DNA of 34,038 bases from an uncultured Methylophilaceae bacterium (GTDB lineage: Bacteria > Pseudomonadota > Gammaproteobacteria > Burkholderiales > Methylophilaceae), in the NCBI GenBank assembly GCA_903849185.1, contig CAINIH010000092.1, forward strand, positions 1 to 34,038. The letters run 5' to 3'. The notes below the pieces were generated by a model. That model did not search any database and was not told the DNA's origin. It worked only from the letters and a program-made list of their open reading frames with translations. Shown piece after piece: positions 18,234 through 29,504 of this stretch. The position numbers were made by a program, and so were the translations under genes. Position 1 is the first letter of the stretch. Each line of letters begins with the position of its first letter.

Positions 18234-18755
18234 TTAAGCGCTTTCAGCTGGTGGTTCAGTCGCCTCAGCTGGAGCTGCTTCTGGTGCTACTTCAGGAGCT
18301 GCTGCTTCTACTGGGGCCGCTTCTGGAGCTGCCTCAACTGGCGCTGCTTCTGGTGCAGGAGCTGCTGCAGCTTCTGCTGCTTTCGCTTTTTCTTCTGCTT
18401 CTTTAGCTTCCATCGCTGCTTTTAATTCTTCAGCTTTTTTAGCTGCTTCTTTAGCTTTTCTCGCTTCTACCTTGTCTGCATCTTTTTTCTTTAAAGCCAC
18501 AATTGCTTCTGGGCCTTTTGAGTGCAGTTTAACTAAGCGATTGACTGAATCTGAGAGGAGTGCGCCATGACCTTTCCAATGTGTGACACGTTCGTTATCA
18601 ATACGAAGTGCTTCGGTGCCAATTTTAGCCATTGGGTTATAAAAACCAATACGCTCAATAAAGCGTCCGTCGCGGCGATTTCTTGAATCTGCCACAACTA
18701 CATTGTAAAAAGGGGTCTTTTTTGAACCGCCTCTAGAAAGTCGAATAATTACCAT
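18234..18755 (-). CDS. rpsP: 30S ribosomal protein S16 with long Ala/Pro/Glu-rich C-terminal extension
   Basis: [41 protein letters not shown]; ~80-aa S16 core followed by a Lys/Ala/Glu- then Ala/Pro/Glu-rich tail. Confidence 0.96.
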   Translation of the reverse strand: MVIIRLSRGGSKKTPFYNVVVADSRNRRDGRFIERIGFYNPMAKIGTEALRIDNERVTHWKGHGALLSDSVNRLVKLHSKGPEAIVALKKKDADKVEARKAKEAAKKAEELKAAMEAKEAEEKAKAAEAAAAPAPEAAPVEAAPEAAPVEAAAPEVAPEAAPAEATEPPAESA

Positions 18756-18874
18756 AATTTACACTCTTCAATTAGTTAAAAATTTTCTTAAGAAAGGGGC
18801 GGATTTTACGCTATTTTTGGCATATTTGGCAAGCAAAATCACTTTAAAGACAAGAATTTAAGGTCTCTTTTTGT

Positions 18875-19543
18875 CTATTGATAAGGGGTAGGATCATCAA
18901 TCCCAGCGGCTTTAAAGCCATTTTGCCTTAAACGACAAGAATCGCAGACGCCACAAGCTAGCCCTGCTTGATCAGCCTGATAACAAGAGACTGTTAAACC
19001 ATAATTCACACCCAATGTCATACCTTTAGCAATGATGGCTTCTTTAGATAAATTAATGAGCGGAGTATGAAGTTGGATGGCTTGACCCTCGATAGCCGAT
19101 TTAGTCGCTAAATTAGCCATTTTTTGAAATTGCTCAATATATTCGGGTCTGCAATCAGGGTAGCCTGAATAATCGACGGCATTCACCCCTATAAAAATGT
19201 CATGGGCACCGATCACTTCTGCCCACCCTAAAGCGAGCGTCAGCATTAAAGTATTGCGAGCGGGCACGTAAGTAATAGGAATGTGGGTGCTTAATTCAGT
19301 CGGCACTTTTAAATCAGGATTGGTTAGCGCTGAAGTGAGCATCCAACTTAAATCCATCTCAACTGTTTTATGGTCTTTAACGTTAAATTGAATGGCAATT
19401 TTTTTAGCAGCTTCGAGTTCCGCAATATGGCGTTGGTGATAATTCACACTCAAAGCGTAACATTCATAGCCTTTACTTTTTGCGATCGCTAAGGTCGTAG
19501 CAGAATCAAGACCGCCCGATAAAAGAACGACCGCTTTAGACAC
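18875..19543 (-). CDS. queC: 7-cyano-7-deazaguanine synthase
   Basis: [36 protein letters not shown]...[14 protein letters not shown]. Confidence 0.96.
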   Translation of the reverse strand: MSKAVVLLSGGLDSATTLAIAKSKGYECYALSVNYHQRHIAELEAAKKIAIQFNVKDHKTVEMDLSWMLTSALTNPDLKVPTELSTHIPITYVPARNTLMLTLALGWAEVIGAHDIFIGVNAVDYSGYPDCRPEYIEQFQKMANLATKSAIEGQAIQLHTPLINLSKEAIIAKGMTLGVNYGLTVSCYQADQAGLACGVCDSCRLRQNGFKAAGIDDPTPYQ

Positions 19544-20177
19544 CGGGCTTTTCTCCCCAAAGTAATTTATGTAATTGAATTTGCAAGCGCACAGGAAGTT
19601 GATCTTCTAAAATCCAATTCCCTAAATCAGTTGCGTTAAGCTTTTGGTACACAGGCGAAAATAACACATGGCATTTTTCGGTTAATTTATATTGATCAAG
19701 GATTTTTTTGGCCCAGTCGTAATCTTCGCGACTACAAAGCACAAATTTAATTTCATCTTTTGCATGAATGAGATTTAGATTTTCCCAATGATTTTTTTTC
19801 TCTTCACCTGATTCAGGTGTTTTGATGTCTAAAATAATTTTAATGCGAGGGTCCACTTCTTTAATAGAAATCCCACCCCCCGTCTCAAGCGATAAATCAT
19901 AATTTTGATCTGCTAAAACTTTTAGAAGGCTCAATACTTCTTTTTGCGCTAAAGGTTCGCCCCCTGTGACTGTGACGTAGTGTGTGTCGTATTTTTTGAT
20001 TGTCTCCATGATGTCATCCATATCCATCATCGACCCACCTTGGAAAGCATAAGCTGTATCACAATAATGGCAACGCATGGGACATCCGCTTAATCGAATA
20101 AAAATCGTAGGCAATCCCACGCGAGAGGATTCACCTTGTAGCGAATAAAAAATTTCAAAGATTTTAAGTTGTGCCAC
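19536..20177 (-). CDS. queE: 7-carboxy-7-deazaguanine synthase (radical SAM)
   Basis: [40 protein letters not shown], CxxxCxxC-type radical SAM motif; adjacent to queC. Confidence 0.95.
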   Translation of the reverse strand: MAQLKIFEIFYSLQGESSRVGLPTIFIRLSGCPMRCHYCDTAYAFQGGSMMDMDDIMETIKKYDTHYVTVTGGEPLAQKEVLSLLKVLADQNYDLSLETGGGISIKEVDPRIKIILDIKTPESGEEKKNHWENLNLIHAKDEIKFVLCSREDYDWAKKILDQYKLTEKCHVLFSPVYQKLNATDLGNWILEDQLPVRLQIQLHKLLWGEKPGV

Positions 20178-20216
20178 GTTTAGGAATTTAAGACAAAAAA
20201 TTAAAGGGTAGAAATA

Positions 20217-20996
20217 TTAAGGCTTAATACTTTCTAAAACTTTTAAACGCTTTTGAGCATTTTGAATCACATCGCTCTTAGGATATTTTTTAATCAAATC
20301 CTTTAAACTTTTTTTAGCTTCAGGAATAAGTGCTAATTGAATTTGTGCGTTAGCTAAGCCAAGTAGCGCTTCTGGATTTTTTGCAAAATCTGGATGTTGA
20401 TCCAATAATTTTTGATAAGTACCGAGTGACGCTTTGTAATTTTTTAAACTAAATTGCGCATTCGCTAGGCCATATTTAGCATCAGGTAATAATGCGCTAC
20501 TAGGGAATTGTTTAATAAAGTCAGTGAAGGCCTGGAAGGCCTCTTTATATTTCATGCCATCTAAAAGTTGACTGGCTTGATCAAAAACTTCTTGATCTGA
20601 CGGTGCTTTCACTTCAGGTGTTGTAGGTGATTCAGCGACTTTATTAGGTAAAGCCGAATTATTTCCAACTGATTTTTCTTCAATCTTTCGAAGTCTGCCA
20701 TCTAGGTCTTGATAAAGATCTTTCTGGCGCTGCTCCACCGTAGCATTTAAATGACGAAGTGTTTCCATATCGCCACGTAATTTGGAAACATCTTGTTTCA
20801 TGAGTTCGATTTGATTCAGCATATCGTTGAGGCTACCACTTTTAATGACAGCCTCAAGATTTACAATACGCGCTTCTAACTCCGCTTCTTTTAATTGCAT
20901 CTCTTGAAGTTTTTTTCTAGCTTCCGTATCTTCAAAAAGTGCCGCGTGAACAGGTGTGACACATAAACACGCTAAAAGAATGAGTTTTTTCATCAA
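20217..20996 (-). CDS. cpoB: Tol-Pal associated TPR protein CpoB (YbgF)
   Basis: Signal peptide, coiled-coil N-terminus, C-terminal TPRs; adjacent to pal. Confidence 0.92.
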   Translation of the reverse strand: MMKKLILLACLCVTPVHAALFEDTEARKKLQEMQLKEAELEARIVNLEAVIKSGSLNDMLNQIELMKQDVSKLRGDMETLRHLNATVEQRQKDLYQDLDGRLRKIEEKSVGNNSALPNKVAESPTTPEVKAPSDQEVFDQASQLLDGMKYKEAFQAFTDFIKQFPSSALLPDAKYGLANAQFSLKNYKASLGTYQKLLDQHPDFAKNPEALLGLANAQIQLALIPEAKKSLKDLIKKYPKSDVIQNAQKRLKVLESIKP

Positions 20997-21006
20997 TATT
21001 TAATGC

Positions 21007-21513
21007 TTACTCTTTTTCGTAAGAGATATCGACGCGACGATCTTTGCCATAGCATGCATCATCTTTACAATTCGTATCTGCACGCTCTTCACCGAAACTT
21101 ACTGTTTCGATTTGTGTATCTTGCGCACCTAATACATTCATCGATTTCTTCACTGATACAGAACGTCTTTGACCAAGTGATACGTTATATTCACGTGAAC
21201 CGCGATCATCCGTATTACCTGTTAAAGTCATTTTTGCTTTTGGGTGAGTTGACACATATTTGGCGTGCGCTGCTACGAGATCTTTGTATTCAGCTTTTAC
21301 GACATCTTTATCATAATCAAAGTAAATGCTTCGTTTCGATAAAATATTATTAGGATCGCGTAGGCTTGCAAGATCAAGATCTTTTTCGTCATCAGATACT
21401 GAAGGGCCAGTAGGTTTTGATACATCATTAATGGGTGTCGAACTACAACCTACCAAAAACAATGAAAGTAATGTTGCAAGTAATAGTGATTTTTTCATTT
21501 TGCAAATCTCCAT
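21007..21513 (-). CDS. pal: Peptidoglycan-associated lipoprotein Pal
   Basis: Lipobox LFLVGC; OmpA-like SIYFDYDKDVVKAEYKDLVAAHAKYV...TGNTDDRGSREYNVSLGQRRS. Confidence 0.95.
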   Translation of the reverse strand: MEICKMKKSLLLATLLSLFLVGCSSTPINDVSKPTGPSVSDDEKDLDLASLRDPNNILSKRSIYFDYDKDVVKAEYKDLVAAHAKYVSTHPKAKMTLTGNTDDRGSREYNVSLGQRRSVSVKKSMNVLGAQDTQIETVSFGEERADTNCKDDACYGKDRRVDISYEKE

Positions 21514-21524
21514 AAGTTAATTTT

Positions 21525-22829
21525 TTATTTTACAAAAGGCCCCCAAGCGGGCTCTCTAATATCATCGGCATGAATATTGAATGATTGGCGAACCACTCCA
21601 TCAATCGATACGGTAGAAAGTTCGCCCGATCCGTTGATCTTATGTGCATATAGTATCACATGCCCATTCGGTGAAAACTTAGGTGCCTCATCAAAAGGGC
21701 CATCCGTAATTTTCGTAATTTGACCTGTTTGCAAATCATGCAATACGACTCTGAATCGACCTTCGTCTTGCATCACATAGGCAAGCATTTTGCCATCAGG
21801 TGAAATATTAGGATTTAAGTTTTGATTGCCTTCAAATGAGACGCGCTGTGGCTCGCCCCCGCTTGATGAAACTTTATAAATTTGCGGACGACCACCACGA
21901 TCGGATGTGAAATAAATAAATTTTCCATCAGGCGACCACACAGGCTCTGTATCAATATGCGCGCTCTGGATAAGTGGTTTTAAATTAGAGCCATCAGGAT
22001 CGATTAAATAAATTTGAGAGTTCGCGTTATACGTTAAAACAATCGCTAAACGTCTTCCATCAGGTGACCACGAAGGAGAGCTGTTATTACCTTTAAAATT
22101 AGCCACTACCGTTCTTTGTCCTGTCACTAAAGATTGAATATAAATAATGGGTTTTTTCTTTTCAAAAGATACATAAGCAAACTTGGTGCCATCGGGTGAC
22201 CATCTTGCCGAAATTAAAGGCTGAGGTGAGCCCACGACTGACTGTACATTAAATCCATCTGCGTCTGCCACATTTAAAGAATAACGGCCTTTATTTTTTG
22301 AGATATAAGAAATTTTGGTACTAAAGACACCTGGAATACCTGTTAATTTTTCATAAATCGTGTCAGAAATTTTATGTGCAATCGCACGATACTGAGCGAC
22401 TGGACCTGAAAATTCCATAGTGGTTAAAATAGTTTTTTTATTAATATCCACTAAAAACCAATTCACTTTCATGCGATTGTTGTTGATTTCGACCTGACCT
22501 AAAGTCATCACTTGCGCTTCAATCGCAGTCATTTCAGGGTAATTAATTTCACTCAAAGTCGATGGTTTATTAACTAACCCTTCAATATCTAAAGGTCTAA
22601 AAAATCCTGAGCGATAAAGATCAGCTGCAATAATTTGATGCATACGACTATTTGTTTTGTCTTGAGCGATTTCTTTATAAGGCATCACTGCAATATTAAT
22701 TTGCTTAGTGCCGCCTCCAGCAATCTCAATCGTTTCAATCGCAAATGCATTTGAATGAATAAAAGAAAAAAAGTATAAAGAAATAAATATTTTGAATATG
22801 TTTAGCATGCTGAAATTATATTTTTTCAT
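21525..22829 (-). CDS. tolB: Tol-Pal system beta-propeller protein TolB
   Basis: Repeated SPDGT/WSPDGRRLA propeller motifs; GTKQINIAVMPY N-terminal domain. Start could be 22829 or internal Met 22808. Confidence 0.95.
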   Translation of the reverse strand: MKKYNFSMLNIFKIFISLYFFSFIHSNAFAIETIEIAGGGTKQINIAVMPYKEIAQDKTNSRMHQIIAADLYRSGFFRPLDIEGLVNKPSTLSEINYPEMTAIEAQVMTLGQVEINNNRMKVNWFLVDINKKTILTTMEFSGPVAQYRAIAHKISDTIYEKLTGIPGVFSTKISYISKNKGRYSLNVADADGFNVQSVVGSPQPLISARWSPDGTKFAYVSFEKKKPIIYIQSLVTGQRTVVANFKGNNSSPSWSPDGRRLAIVLTYNANSQIYLIDPDGSNLKPLIQSAHIDTEPVWSPDGKFIYFTSDRGGRPQIYKVSSSGGEPQRVSFEGNQNLNPNISPDGKMLAYVMQDEGRFRVVLHDLQTGQITKITDGPFDEAPKFSPNGHVILYAHKINGSGELSTVSIDGVVRQSFNIHADDIREPAWGPFVK

Positions 22830-23604
22830 TAGGATGGAAATTAAGTTTTAAATTTTTAAATTTCGAAAATAAATCTGTATCTGTGGGTACCGGTAAAGGT
22901 TGTGATTGAAAAATAGCCCGCTCAACTGATTCATCACACACCGGAATACCGCTTGATTTTAACATTTTAGGATTACCAATCAATTCTCCTGTAGGCATGA
23001 GTCCAATTTCGAATTGAAGCTCAACAGGGCTAGACCCGCATAATTGCTTATTCACATTCTGTTGAATTTTTCTTTGAATTAATACTTTATATTTATCCAT
23101 TTCACCTAATTTAGCTCCACCCTCAGTAGGATTAGGATTGGATTGTTTCATATCTTCATGACGATTTAATGAAGGTTTGGATTTGTCTTGAAGTAATTCC
23201 TGCTGGAGCTTTGCCAATTGATCTTGTTTTAAAAGATCTTCCTGAATTTTTTTTAAATCATCTTTCTTCTTTTGATCCTCTAATTTTTTACGCTCTTCTT
23301 CTTTTTTTTGTTTCAAACTAATGTCAGCTTTATCGCTTGTAAGCGATTTAATAATTTCTTCTACTTTAGAAGGTTTAGGAACGGGCTTGGCAGGTTCTGG
23401 CTCAACTTTTTTTTCAACTGGAGGTGCTTCTATTGGTTTAGAACTTGGCTGAGGAATGGAATCCCATAACTCCACTTCAGCTACTTGAGGTAATTTCACC
23501 CTCCATTCAAAACTCACAATCATGATGAGAATTAAAACAATATGCACACTCACTGCATAAATCGCAGATCGCTTCGCTATGATTTTTTCTTGAGGTCTAA
23601 TCAT
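22816..23604 (-). CDS. tolA: TolA / TonB C-terminal protein
   Basis: N-terminal TM, Lys/Glu/Gln-rich central helix, C-terminal TonB-like domain; between tolR and tolB. Confidence 0.9.
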   Translation of the reverse strand: MIRPQEKIIAKRSAIYAVSVHIVLILIMIVSFEWRVKLPQVAEVELWDSIPQPSSKPIEAPPVEKKVEPEPAKPVPKPSKVEEIIKSLTSDKADISLKQKKEEERKKLEDQKKKDDLKKIQEDLLKQDQLAKLQQELLQDKSKPSLNRHEDMKQSNPNPTEGGAKLGEMDKYKVLIQRKIQQNVNKQLCGSSPVELQFEIGLMPTGELIGNPKMLKSSGIPVCDESVERAIFQSQPLPVPTDTDLFSKFKNLKLNFHPNEKI

Positions 23605-23612
23605 GTCTTAAT

Positions 23613-24002
23613 TTATTTTTGTGGCTTTAAAAGTAGGCCCACTTTAGATACATTATTTTGTTTTAAAAGATCCATGAGGCTAATTACTTCGTCATACTTC
23701 ACATTCTTATCAGCAGCAATCACGAGGGCTCGATCAGGTGTCGTTTTAATTAAAGACTGCACATGGCTTAAAAGTCGATCGCGCGTATAGCTTTCGCCTT
23801 CAATCTCAATCGTATTATTAAGTTTGACTGTAATCACAATGGGCGCACCTGTTTGCTTTAATGTTTCTCCCACTTCAGGAAGTTCTACAACACCTGGATT
23901 TGTCATGGGCGCTGTCACCATAAAAATGACAAGCAACACTAAAGTCACATCAATATATGGCACCACATTAATTTGATTCATTAAGCGACGTTTACGCATC
24001 AC
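23613..24002 (-). CDS. tolR: TolR (ExbD family)
   Basis: MNQINVVPYIDVTLVLLVIFMVTAPM. Confidence 0.95.
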   Translation of the reverse strand: MMRKRRLMNQINVVPYIDVTLVLLVIFMVTAPMTNPGVVELPEVGETLKQTGAPIVITVKLNNTIEIEGESYTRDRLLSHVQSLIKTTPDRALVIAADKNVKYDEVISLMDLLKQNNVSKVGLLLKPQK

Positions 24003-24674
24003 TTATCCTTTTCTTTGTAAGATATTCACGAATTCTTCCATAAAGCTTTCGTATCTCACAGATAGACGGTCCACAGATGTTGCAAAACGGTTATAAGCAA
24101 TCACAGCTGGAATCGCGGCGAATAAACCAATCGCGGTTGCAATTAAGGCTTCTGCAATGCCAGGGGCCACTTGTGTTAGGGTCGCTTGTGCGACATTCGC
24201 TAAGCCTCTAAAGGCATTCATAATTCCCCATACGGTACCAAATAAACCAATATAAGGACTCACAGATCCTACGGAGGCTAAAAAAGGCAAATGCGCATCT
24301 AAAAAATCTAACTCTCGATTGTAAGTCGCTCGCATGGCGCGACGCACACCCTCAATCACATCACTCATGTCGGTGCGAGATGTCTTGTGACGATTAAATT
24401 CTTTATAGCCTGCTTCAAAAATCGTCGCTAAGCCTTGATTTTTTATTCGGCCACTATGAATACTGTCGTGTAATTTATTAAGATCGCCACTTGTCCAAAA
24501 TGTATTTTCAAATTCATCAACCGCGAGTTCTGCATTTTTTAATACAGAGACTTTGATAAAGATATACCACCAAGAAAATCCAGAAGCTGTTAATAAAATT
24601 AACATCACGAGCTGCACTGGAATGGTGGCTCCTGTAATTAAACTTATAAAAGATAAATCATTTACTACATTCAT
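24003..24674 (-). CDS. tolQ: TolQ (ExbB/MotA family)
   Basis: FLASVGSVSPYIGLFGTVWGIMNAFRGLANVAQATLTQVAPGIAEALIATAIGLFAAIPAVIAYN. Confidence 0.96.
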   Translation of the reverse strand: MNVVNDLSFISLITGATIPVQLVMLILLTASGFSWWYIFIKVSVLKNAELAVDEFENTFWTSGDLNKLHDSIHSGRIKNQGLATIFEAGYKEFNRHKTSRTDMSDVIEGVRRAMRATYNRELDFLDAHLPFLASVGSVSPYIGLFGTVWGIMNAFRGLANVAQATLTQVAPGIAEALIATAIGLFAAIPAVIAYNRFATSVDRLSVRYESFMEEFVNILQRKG

Positions 24675-25081
24675 AAAGACTCCATGGTTTGTTTAACGGT
24701 GGATGGGATGCGTACGGGTTTAAATTTTTCACTATCAATGCATGCGATATCGACACTTGCATCAATTAATAATTCGTCGTCACGATAAATCATTTGTCTA
24801 AATTCAATTTTGCTAGAGCCTATATCAATGAGTTCACTTTTAACAATTAAGTCATCATTAAAGCGTGCGGGTAATTTATATTGGATATCGATGCGATGAA
24901 CCACAAACATAATATGCGCTTGATGTTTTAAATGACGCTGATCAATACCCACACTTCTCAACCATTCCGTTCTAGCACGCTCCATAAATTTTAAATAATT
25001 GGAGTGATAAACGACTCCACCGCTATCGGTATCTTCAAAATAAATGCGAACGGGAAAAGAAAAAGTTTTTATTCCTGCCAT
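24671..25081 (-). CDS. ybgC: Acyl-CoA thioesterase YbgC
   Basis: [37 protein letters not shown] hotdog thioesterase motif. Confidence 0.93.
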   Translation of the reverse strand: MAGIKTFSFPVRIYFEDTDSGGVVYHSNYLKFMERARTEWLRSVGIDQRHLKHQAHIMFVVHRIDIQYKLPARFNDDLIVKSELIDIGSSKIEFRQMIYRDDELLIDASVDIACIDSEKFKPVRIPSTVKQTMESL

Positions 25082-26106
25082 AAGTTATCGGTGAGATGTT
25101 GTGTAGGTGATTTCATACCAAAGTGAAGATACGTTGCCTGTGTAACAACTCGTCCACGAGGTGTGCGCATGAGATAACCTTGTTGAATCAAATAAGGCTC
25201 TAATACATCTTCAATCGTTTCGCGCTCTTCACCAATCGCTGCCGCTAAATTATCTAATCCTACAGGGCCGCCATTAAATTTTTCTAAAATGGCTTGAAGT
25301 AATTTTCGATCCATCACATCTAGACCTAATAAATCGACATCCAGCATTTTAAGTGCATCGTCTGCAATGCTAGCTGTAATTTTTCCATTAGATTTAACTT
25401 GTGCAAAATCACGTACGCGTCTTAATAAACGGTTTGCAATCCGAGGTGTGCCACGCGAACGTTTTGCAATTTCTAATGAACCTGAAGGATCAATGTCGAC
25501 TTCCAAAAGTGTCGATGAACGATCGACAATTTTAGCTAGTTCACTTTCACTATAAAATTCCAAGCGAGACACAATGCCAAAACGATCACGTAATGGATTG
25601 GTCAGCATACCTGCACGTGTAGTCGCCCCGACCAATGTAAATGGTGGTAAGTCGATTCTGACAGATCTAGCCGACGGACCTTCACCAATCATAATATCAA
25701 GTCGATAATCTTCCATTGCGGGATATAAAATTTCTTCAATGACAGGAGACAGGCGATGTATTTCATCAATGAATAACACATCGTTCGGTTCTAGATTTGT
25801 TAAAAGCGCTGCGAGGTCGCCTGCTTTTTCTAAAACAGGACCTGAAGTTTGACGAAGATTAACGCCCATCTCTTTCGCAATAATGTGGGCTAACGTCGTT
25901 TTGCCTAAACCAGGTGGTCCAAAAAGGAGTACATGATCTAAGGCTTCATTTCTATTTTTTGCAGCCGAAATAAATATTTCTAATTGGCTTCTCACTTTTT
26001 CTTGACCCACATACTCTTGAAGTTCTTTCGGGCGAAGTGCACGCTCAATCGATTCCTCGACGGGCTCATTTAAAGTGCTTGCCACAAAACGATCTGATTC
26101 AATCAT
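25069..26106 (-). CDS. ruvB: Holliday junction branch-migration ATPase RuvB
   Basis: [27 protein letters not shown]...[45 protein letters not shown]. Confidence 0.97.
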   Translation of the reverse strand: MIESDRFVASTLNEPVEESIERALRPKELQEYVGQEKVRSQLEIFISAAKNRNEALDHVLLFGPPGLGKTTLAHIIAKEMGVNLRQTSGPVLEKAGDLAALLTNLEPNDVLFIDEIHRLSPVIEEILYPAMEDYRLDIMIGEGPSARSVRIDLPPFTLVGATTRAGMLTNPLRDRFGIVSRLEFYSESELAKIVDRSSTLLEVDIDPSGSLEIAKRSRGTPRIANRLLRRVRDFAQVKSNGKITASIADDALKMLDVDLLGLDVMDRKLLQAILEKFNGGPVGLDNLAAAIGEERETIEDVLEPYLIQQGYLMRTPRGRVVTQATYLHFGMKSPTQHLTDNLWQE

Positions 26107-26115
26107 GGGTCGTCA

Positions 26116-26697
26116 TTAGCCTTTAGATAAATATTTTAAAGCTTGTTTAATGCCATCATTCACAGTGAGATTTACATCCAAACTTTTCACAGCATTTAAA
26201 GATTCACGTTCATTGTAACCGAGCGCAATCAATGCATTAAGCACATCTTGGCTAATCGATGTGATACCAGAGCCTTTTATACTCAAAGCTGAATCAAGCG
26301 TAAATTTATCTTTGAGCTCTAACAACAATCGTTCGGCTGTTTTTTTACCGATACCAGGTACACGCGTTAAAAGACCGGCTTCTTGAAGAGAGACTGCTTG
26401 AATAAGTTCATCAATAGATAAACCACTTAAAATAGCGAGTGCAGATTTTGCTCCAATACCATTCACTTTTAAAAGTTGTCTAAACATTAAACGTTCTTGG
26501 TTGGTGCCAAAACCAAATAAGAGTTGTGCATCTTCGCGCACTACAAAATGAGTAAGCAATGTCACTTTGTCGCCTATCTCAGGAAGTAGGTAAAAAGTAC
26601 TCATAGGTACTTCGCATTCATAGCCTACGCCATTGCAATCAATTAAAGCGAGCGGGGGCGTTTTGTCTAAAAGAATGCCAGAAATTCTGCCTATCAT
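26116..26697 (-). CDS. ruvA: Holliday junction DNA-binding protein RuvA
   Basis: [39 protein letters not shown]...[17 protein letters not shown]. Confidence 0.96.
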   Translation of the reverse strand: MIGRISGILLDKTPPLALIDCNGVGYECEVPMSTFYLLPEIGDKVTLLTHFVVREDAQLLFGFGTNQERLMFRQLLKVNGIGAKSALAILSGLSIDELIQAVSLQEAGLLTRVPGIGKKTAERLLLELKDKFTLDSALSIKGSGITSISQDVLNALIALGYNERESLNAVKSLDVNLTVNDGIKQALKYLSKG

Positions 26698-27242
26698 ACG
26701 AGTCTACCTTTTTTCATGCGGTAACTTAAAGCATCCATATTTTGTAATTGGTTATAAGCTTGTGCATGACACATCGCACAAGCAAGGGCGTCAGCAGAAT
26801 CGGCCTGAGGAACTTCGGGTAACTTTAAAAAACGTTTTACCATTTCTTGTACCTGCTCTTTTTTTGCATGTCCTGAACCTACCACAGATTTTTTAACTTG
26901 TAAGGCTGTATATTCATAAACAGGTAATTTTTTTATCACGGCCGCACTAATCGCAGCACCGCGTGCTTGGCCTAATAAAAGGGTGGATTGTGGATTCACA
27001 TTCACAAATACTTTTTCAATGGCAATTTGTTTCGGCTTATATTGATCCATCACTTCGAAGAGCCCTTCTAAAATAATTTGAATGCGCTCTGGCAAACTAT
27101 CACGCGCTTCTTCTTTAGCGCTCACAGTTTTAATCACACCACTTCCAAGATAACGAATCTTGTCACCACTTTTTTCAATAACACCAAACCCCGTCATTCT
27201 TAAACCAGGATCAATACCAAGGATGATGATAGGTTCGCTCAA
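26694..27242 (-). CDS. ruvC: Holliday junction resolvase RuvC
   Basis: [21 protein letters not shown]...[28 protein letters not shown]...[13 protein letters not shown]. Confidence 0.96.
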   Translation of the reverse strand: MSEPIIILGIDPGLRMTGFGVIEKSGDKIRYLGSGVIKTVSAKEEARDSLPERIQIILEGLFEVMDQYKPKQIAIEKVFVNVNPQSTLLLGQARGAAISAAVIKKLPVYEYTALQVKKSVVGSGHAKKEQVQEMVKRFLKLPEVPQADSADALACAMCHAQAYNQLQNMDALSYRMKKGRLV

Positions 27243-27250
27243 TGATGAAT

Positions 27251-27976
27251 TTAATCTTCAATCACTGCGGTGGTATAAACTTCCTGTACATCATCTAAGT
27301 CATCGAGTGCATCTAAAATCTTTTGCATCTTAATACCATCGTCACCACTTAGAGCATTTTCTAATGTAGGACGCATAGCGACTTCGGCCAACTCAATTTT
27401 TAAGCCTGCATTTAAAAGTGCTTCTTTAATTTGAATGAATTCTTGAGTTGGTGTGATGACTTCAATACTGCCATCTTCATCACTCATAATATCTTCAGCA
27501 CCAGCCTCCAAGGCTACTTCCATCACTTTATTTTCATCGGTACCGGGCGCAAAAAAGATACGACCACAATGTTTAAATAAAAAAGCCACTGATCCATCTG
27601 TGCCCAAATTGCCACCATGTTTCGTGAGCGCATGTCTCACATCAGCAACAGCTCTTTGTTTATTATCCGTTAAGCAATCAATAATAATGGCGGCTCCACC
27701 AATACCGTAACCTTCGTATCTCACTTCTTCGTAGCTCACACCCTCTAATTCACCCGTGCCTTTTTTAATTGCACGCGTGATATTGTCTTGTGGCATATTT
27801 TCTTCTTTGGCAAGTGCCACAGCAGCTCGGAGTCGTGGATTGAAATTCACTTCTCCACCACCAAGTCTTGCTGAAACCGTGATTTCTTTAATAATTTTTG
27901 TGAATACTTTTCCGCGCTTAGCGTCTTGGCGACCCTTGCGGTGTTGAATATTTGCCCATTTGGAATGTCCTGCCAT
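27251..27976 (-). CDS. yebC: YebC/PmpR family protein
   Basis: [40 protein letters not shown]. Confidence 0.96.
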   Translation of the reverse strand: MAGHSKWANIQHRKGRQDAKRGKVFTKIIKEITVSARLGGGEVNFNPRLRAAVALAKEENMPQDNITRAIKKGTGELEGVSYEEVRYEGYGIGGAAIIIDCLTDNKQRAVADVRHALTKHGGNLGTDGSVAFLFKHCGRIFFAPGTDENKVMEVALEAGAEDIMSDEDGSIEVITPTQEFIQIKEALLNAGLKIELAEVAMRPTLENALSGDDGIKMQKILDALDDLDDVQEVYTTAVIED

Positions 27977-27978
27977 GC

Positions 27979-28932
27979 TTAACCCTTTCTAGACCTTGAT
28001 TTTATCATGGGTTCTTTTTTAAGCCACGGCTGGACGAGCTCTTCCTCATGTTTCTTAATGCGATCATAGGAGATCATTAAAAGTGAGGCTCCAATTAAAA
28101 ACATACCCAATAATTCAAAAGGTTTAATCATTTCATGAAGCTCAATCGATGATGCAATCACAGCCAATACAGGGCATATCGTTGTGGTCATGGTAGCAAT
28201 GCCTGCGGACAATCGTCTTAATGCATAAAGCCATAAAAGCCATGCAATGGCATTTCCAAACACTGAGTTATAAATAAGCGCTCCAATAAAATAACCACTC
28301 CATTCAATCGAGGTTGAATGTGTCATTAATGCAACTGCCACAATAGGCAATGAACCAAAAAGCATTTGCCATGCGGTTAACGAAATCAAATCAAGATTGG
28401 GTGAGCGTGCTTGAAGTTTTTTAGCTAAGATCACGGCCAACGCCCATGAAATACCAGACACAATCGCTAGCACCATACTGAATAAATCAGTACCTAAATG
28501 AAGAGGGTCCAAAATAAATAAAATCCCCATGAATGAAAAAAAAGCTGCGGGCCATTGCCATCCGCTTAATTTTTCGCCTAAAAGTGGCCATGCAAAAAGC
28601 ATAGTCCAAAATGGCATGGTGTAAGTCAGTACCGCCGTTTTGCCGGCACCGCCCTCCACTAAAGCCCATACTAAAAGCCCGGTAAACCCAGCGGTTTGAA
28701 GGAGCCCTAAGACAATCAAGCTTGGAATTTCTTTAATTCTGAAAGGTTTTTTTAAAACAAGCATCACAATAAATAAACAAAGCGCGCCAAAGACAGTTCG
28801 AAGGGCTGCGAAATCAAAAGGGCTTGAAAAATGAAGTGCGTTTTTCATAACCACCCAGTTGTAACCCCAAATAAGGCACAAAAGCATGAGGGCTAAAAAA
28901 GCCATCAGGCTTTGATTTTTTTTAGAAAGCAT
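27979..28932 (-). CDS. DMT-superfamily (EamA) transporter
   Basis: Two EamA-type repeats, ~10 [19 protein letters not shown]...[37 protein letters not shown]. Confidence 0.88.
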   Translation of the reverse strand: MLSKKNQSLMAFLALMLLCLIWGYNWVVMKNALHFSSPFDFAALRTVFGALCLFIVMLVLKKPFRIKEIPSLIVLGLLQTAGFTGLLVWALVEGGAGKTAVLTYTMPFWTMLFAWPLLGEKLSGWQWPAAFFSFMGILFILDPLHLGTDLFSMVLAIVSGISWALAVILAKKLQARSPNLDLISLTAWQMLFGSLPIVAVALMTHSTSIEWSGYFIGALIYNSVFGNAIAWLLWLYALRRLSAGIATMTTTICPVLAVIASSIELHEMIKPFELLGMFLIGASLLMISYDRIKKHEEELVQPWLKKEPMIKSRSRKG

Positions 28933-29006
28933 TTTTACACTTGTTTAATATGATGACATTATTATAAAGTGTATCTTTGACTTTAAGCTTTCAAAAAAGG
29001 TGACTT

Positions 29007-29438
29007 ATGAAAACAGCCGCTCAACTTATTGAGGATAAAAAACATAAAGAAGTGATTAGCATTGCGCCCAATCGCCCTGTGATTGATGCACTTATTATCC
29101 TAGCTGAATATAAAATCGGTGCTTTAGTTGTGATGGATCAAGACAGAATGGTAGGTATTTTTTCAGAGCGCGATTATGCGCGTGAAGTTGTCTTAAAAGG
29201 CAAATCATCCAAAGTCACTACTATTGAAGAAGTGATGACTAAAAATGTACTTGTAGGGCATGGTAAAGATACTTTCGAAAAAGCGATGACACTCATGACA
29301 GAAAATCATATTCGTCACCTGCCCATTATGGATGGTCATAAAGTGATTGGTATGTTGTCTTTAGGTGATGTCGCCAAAGAAATGATTATCTATCAAAAAA
29401 ACTTAATCAAAGAGCTTGAAGGTTATGTTAAACAGTAA
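29007..29438 (+). CDS. Tandem CBS-domain protein
   Basis: VIDALIILAEYKIGALVVMDQDRMVGIFSERDYAREVVL...VMTKNVLVG...HIRHLPIMDGHKVIGMLSLGDV. Confidence 0.92.
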   Translation: MKTAAQLIEDKKHKEVISIAPNRPVIDALIILAEYKIGALVVMDQDRMVGIFSERDYAREVVLKGKSSKVTTIEEVMTKNVLVGHGKDTFEKAMTLMTENHIRHLPIMDGHKVIGMLSLGDVAKEMIIYQKNLIKELEGYVKQ

Positions 29439-29504
29439 TTACCTTTGAAATTGGCTTCGTTTTGTAAAATGGCTATTTTATAAATTTTGATTTACACTCA
29501 TCCC

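Noticed and set aside
18209-18406. Plus-strand Leu-rich ORF antisense to rpsP
   Set aside because: Mirror of the Ala/Pro/Glu repeat tail of S16; poly-Leu composition is an artefact of the GCT/TCT-rich complement.
18756-18874. Possible hairpin or regulatory RNA between queC and rpsP (GACAA...TTGTC)
   Set aside because: Only a weak 5-6 bp pairing with a long loop; no riboswitch consensus could be recognised.
21003-21353. Plus-strand 116-aa ORF antisense to pal
   Set aside because: Overlaps a confident pal gene; His/Leu/Tyr-rich composition typical of a shadow ORF.
27453-27947. Two plus-strand ORFs antisense to yebC
   Set aside because: Shadow ORFs inside a highly conserved gene.
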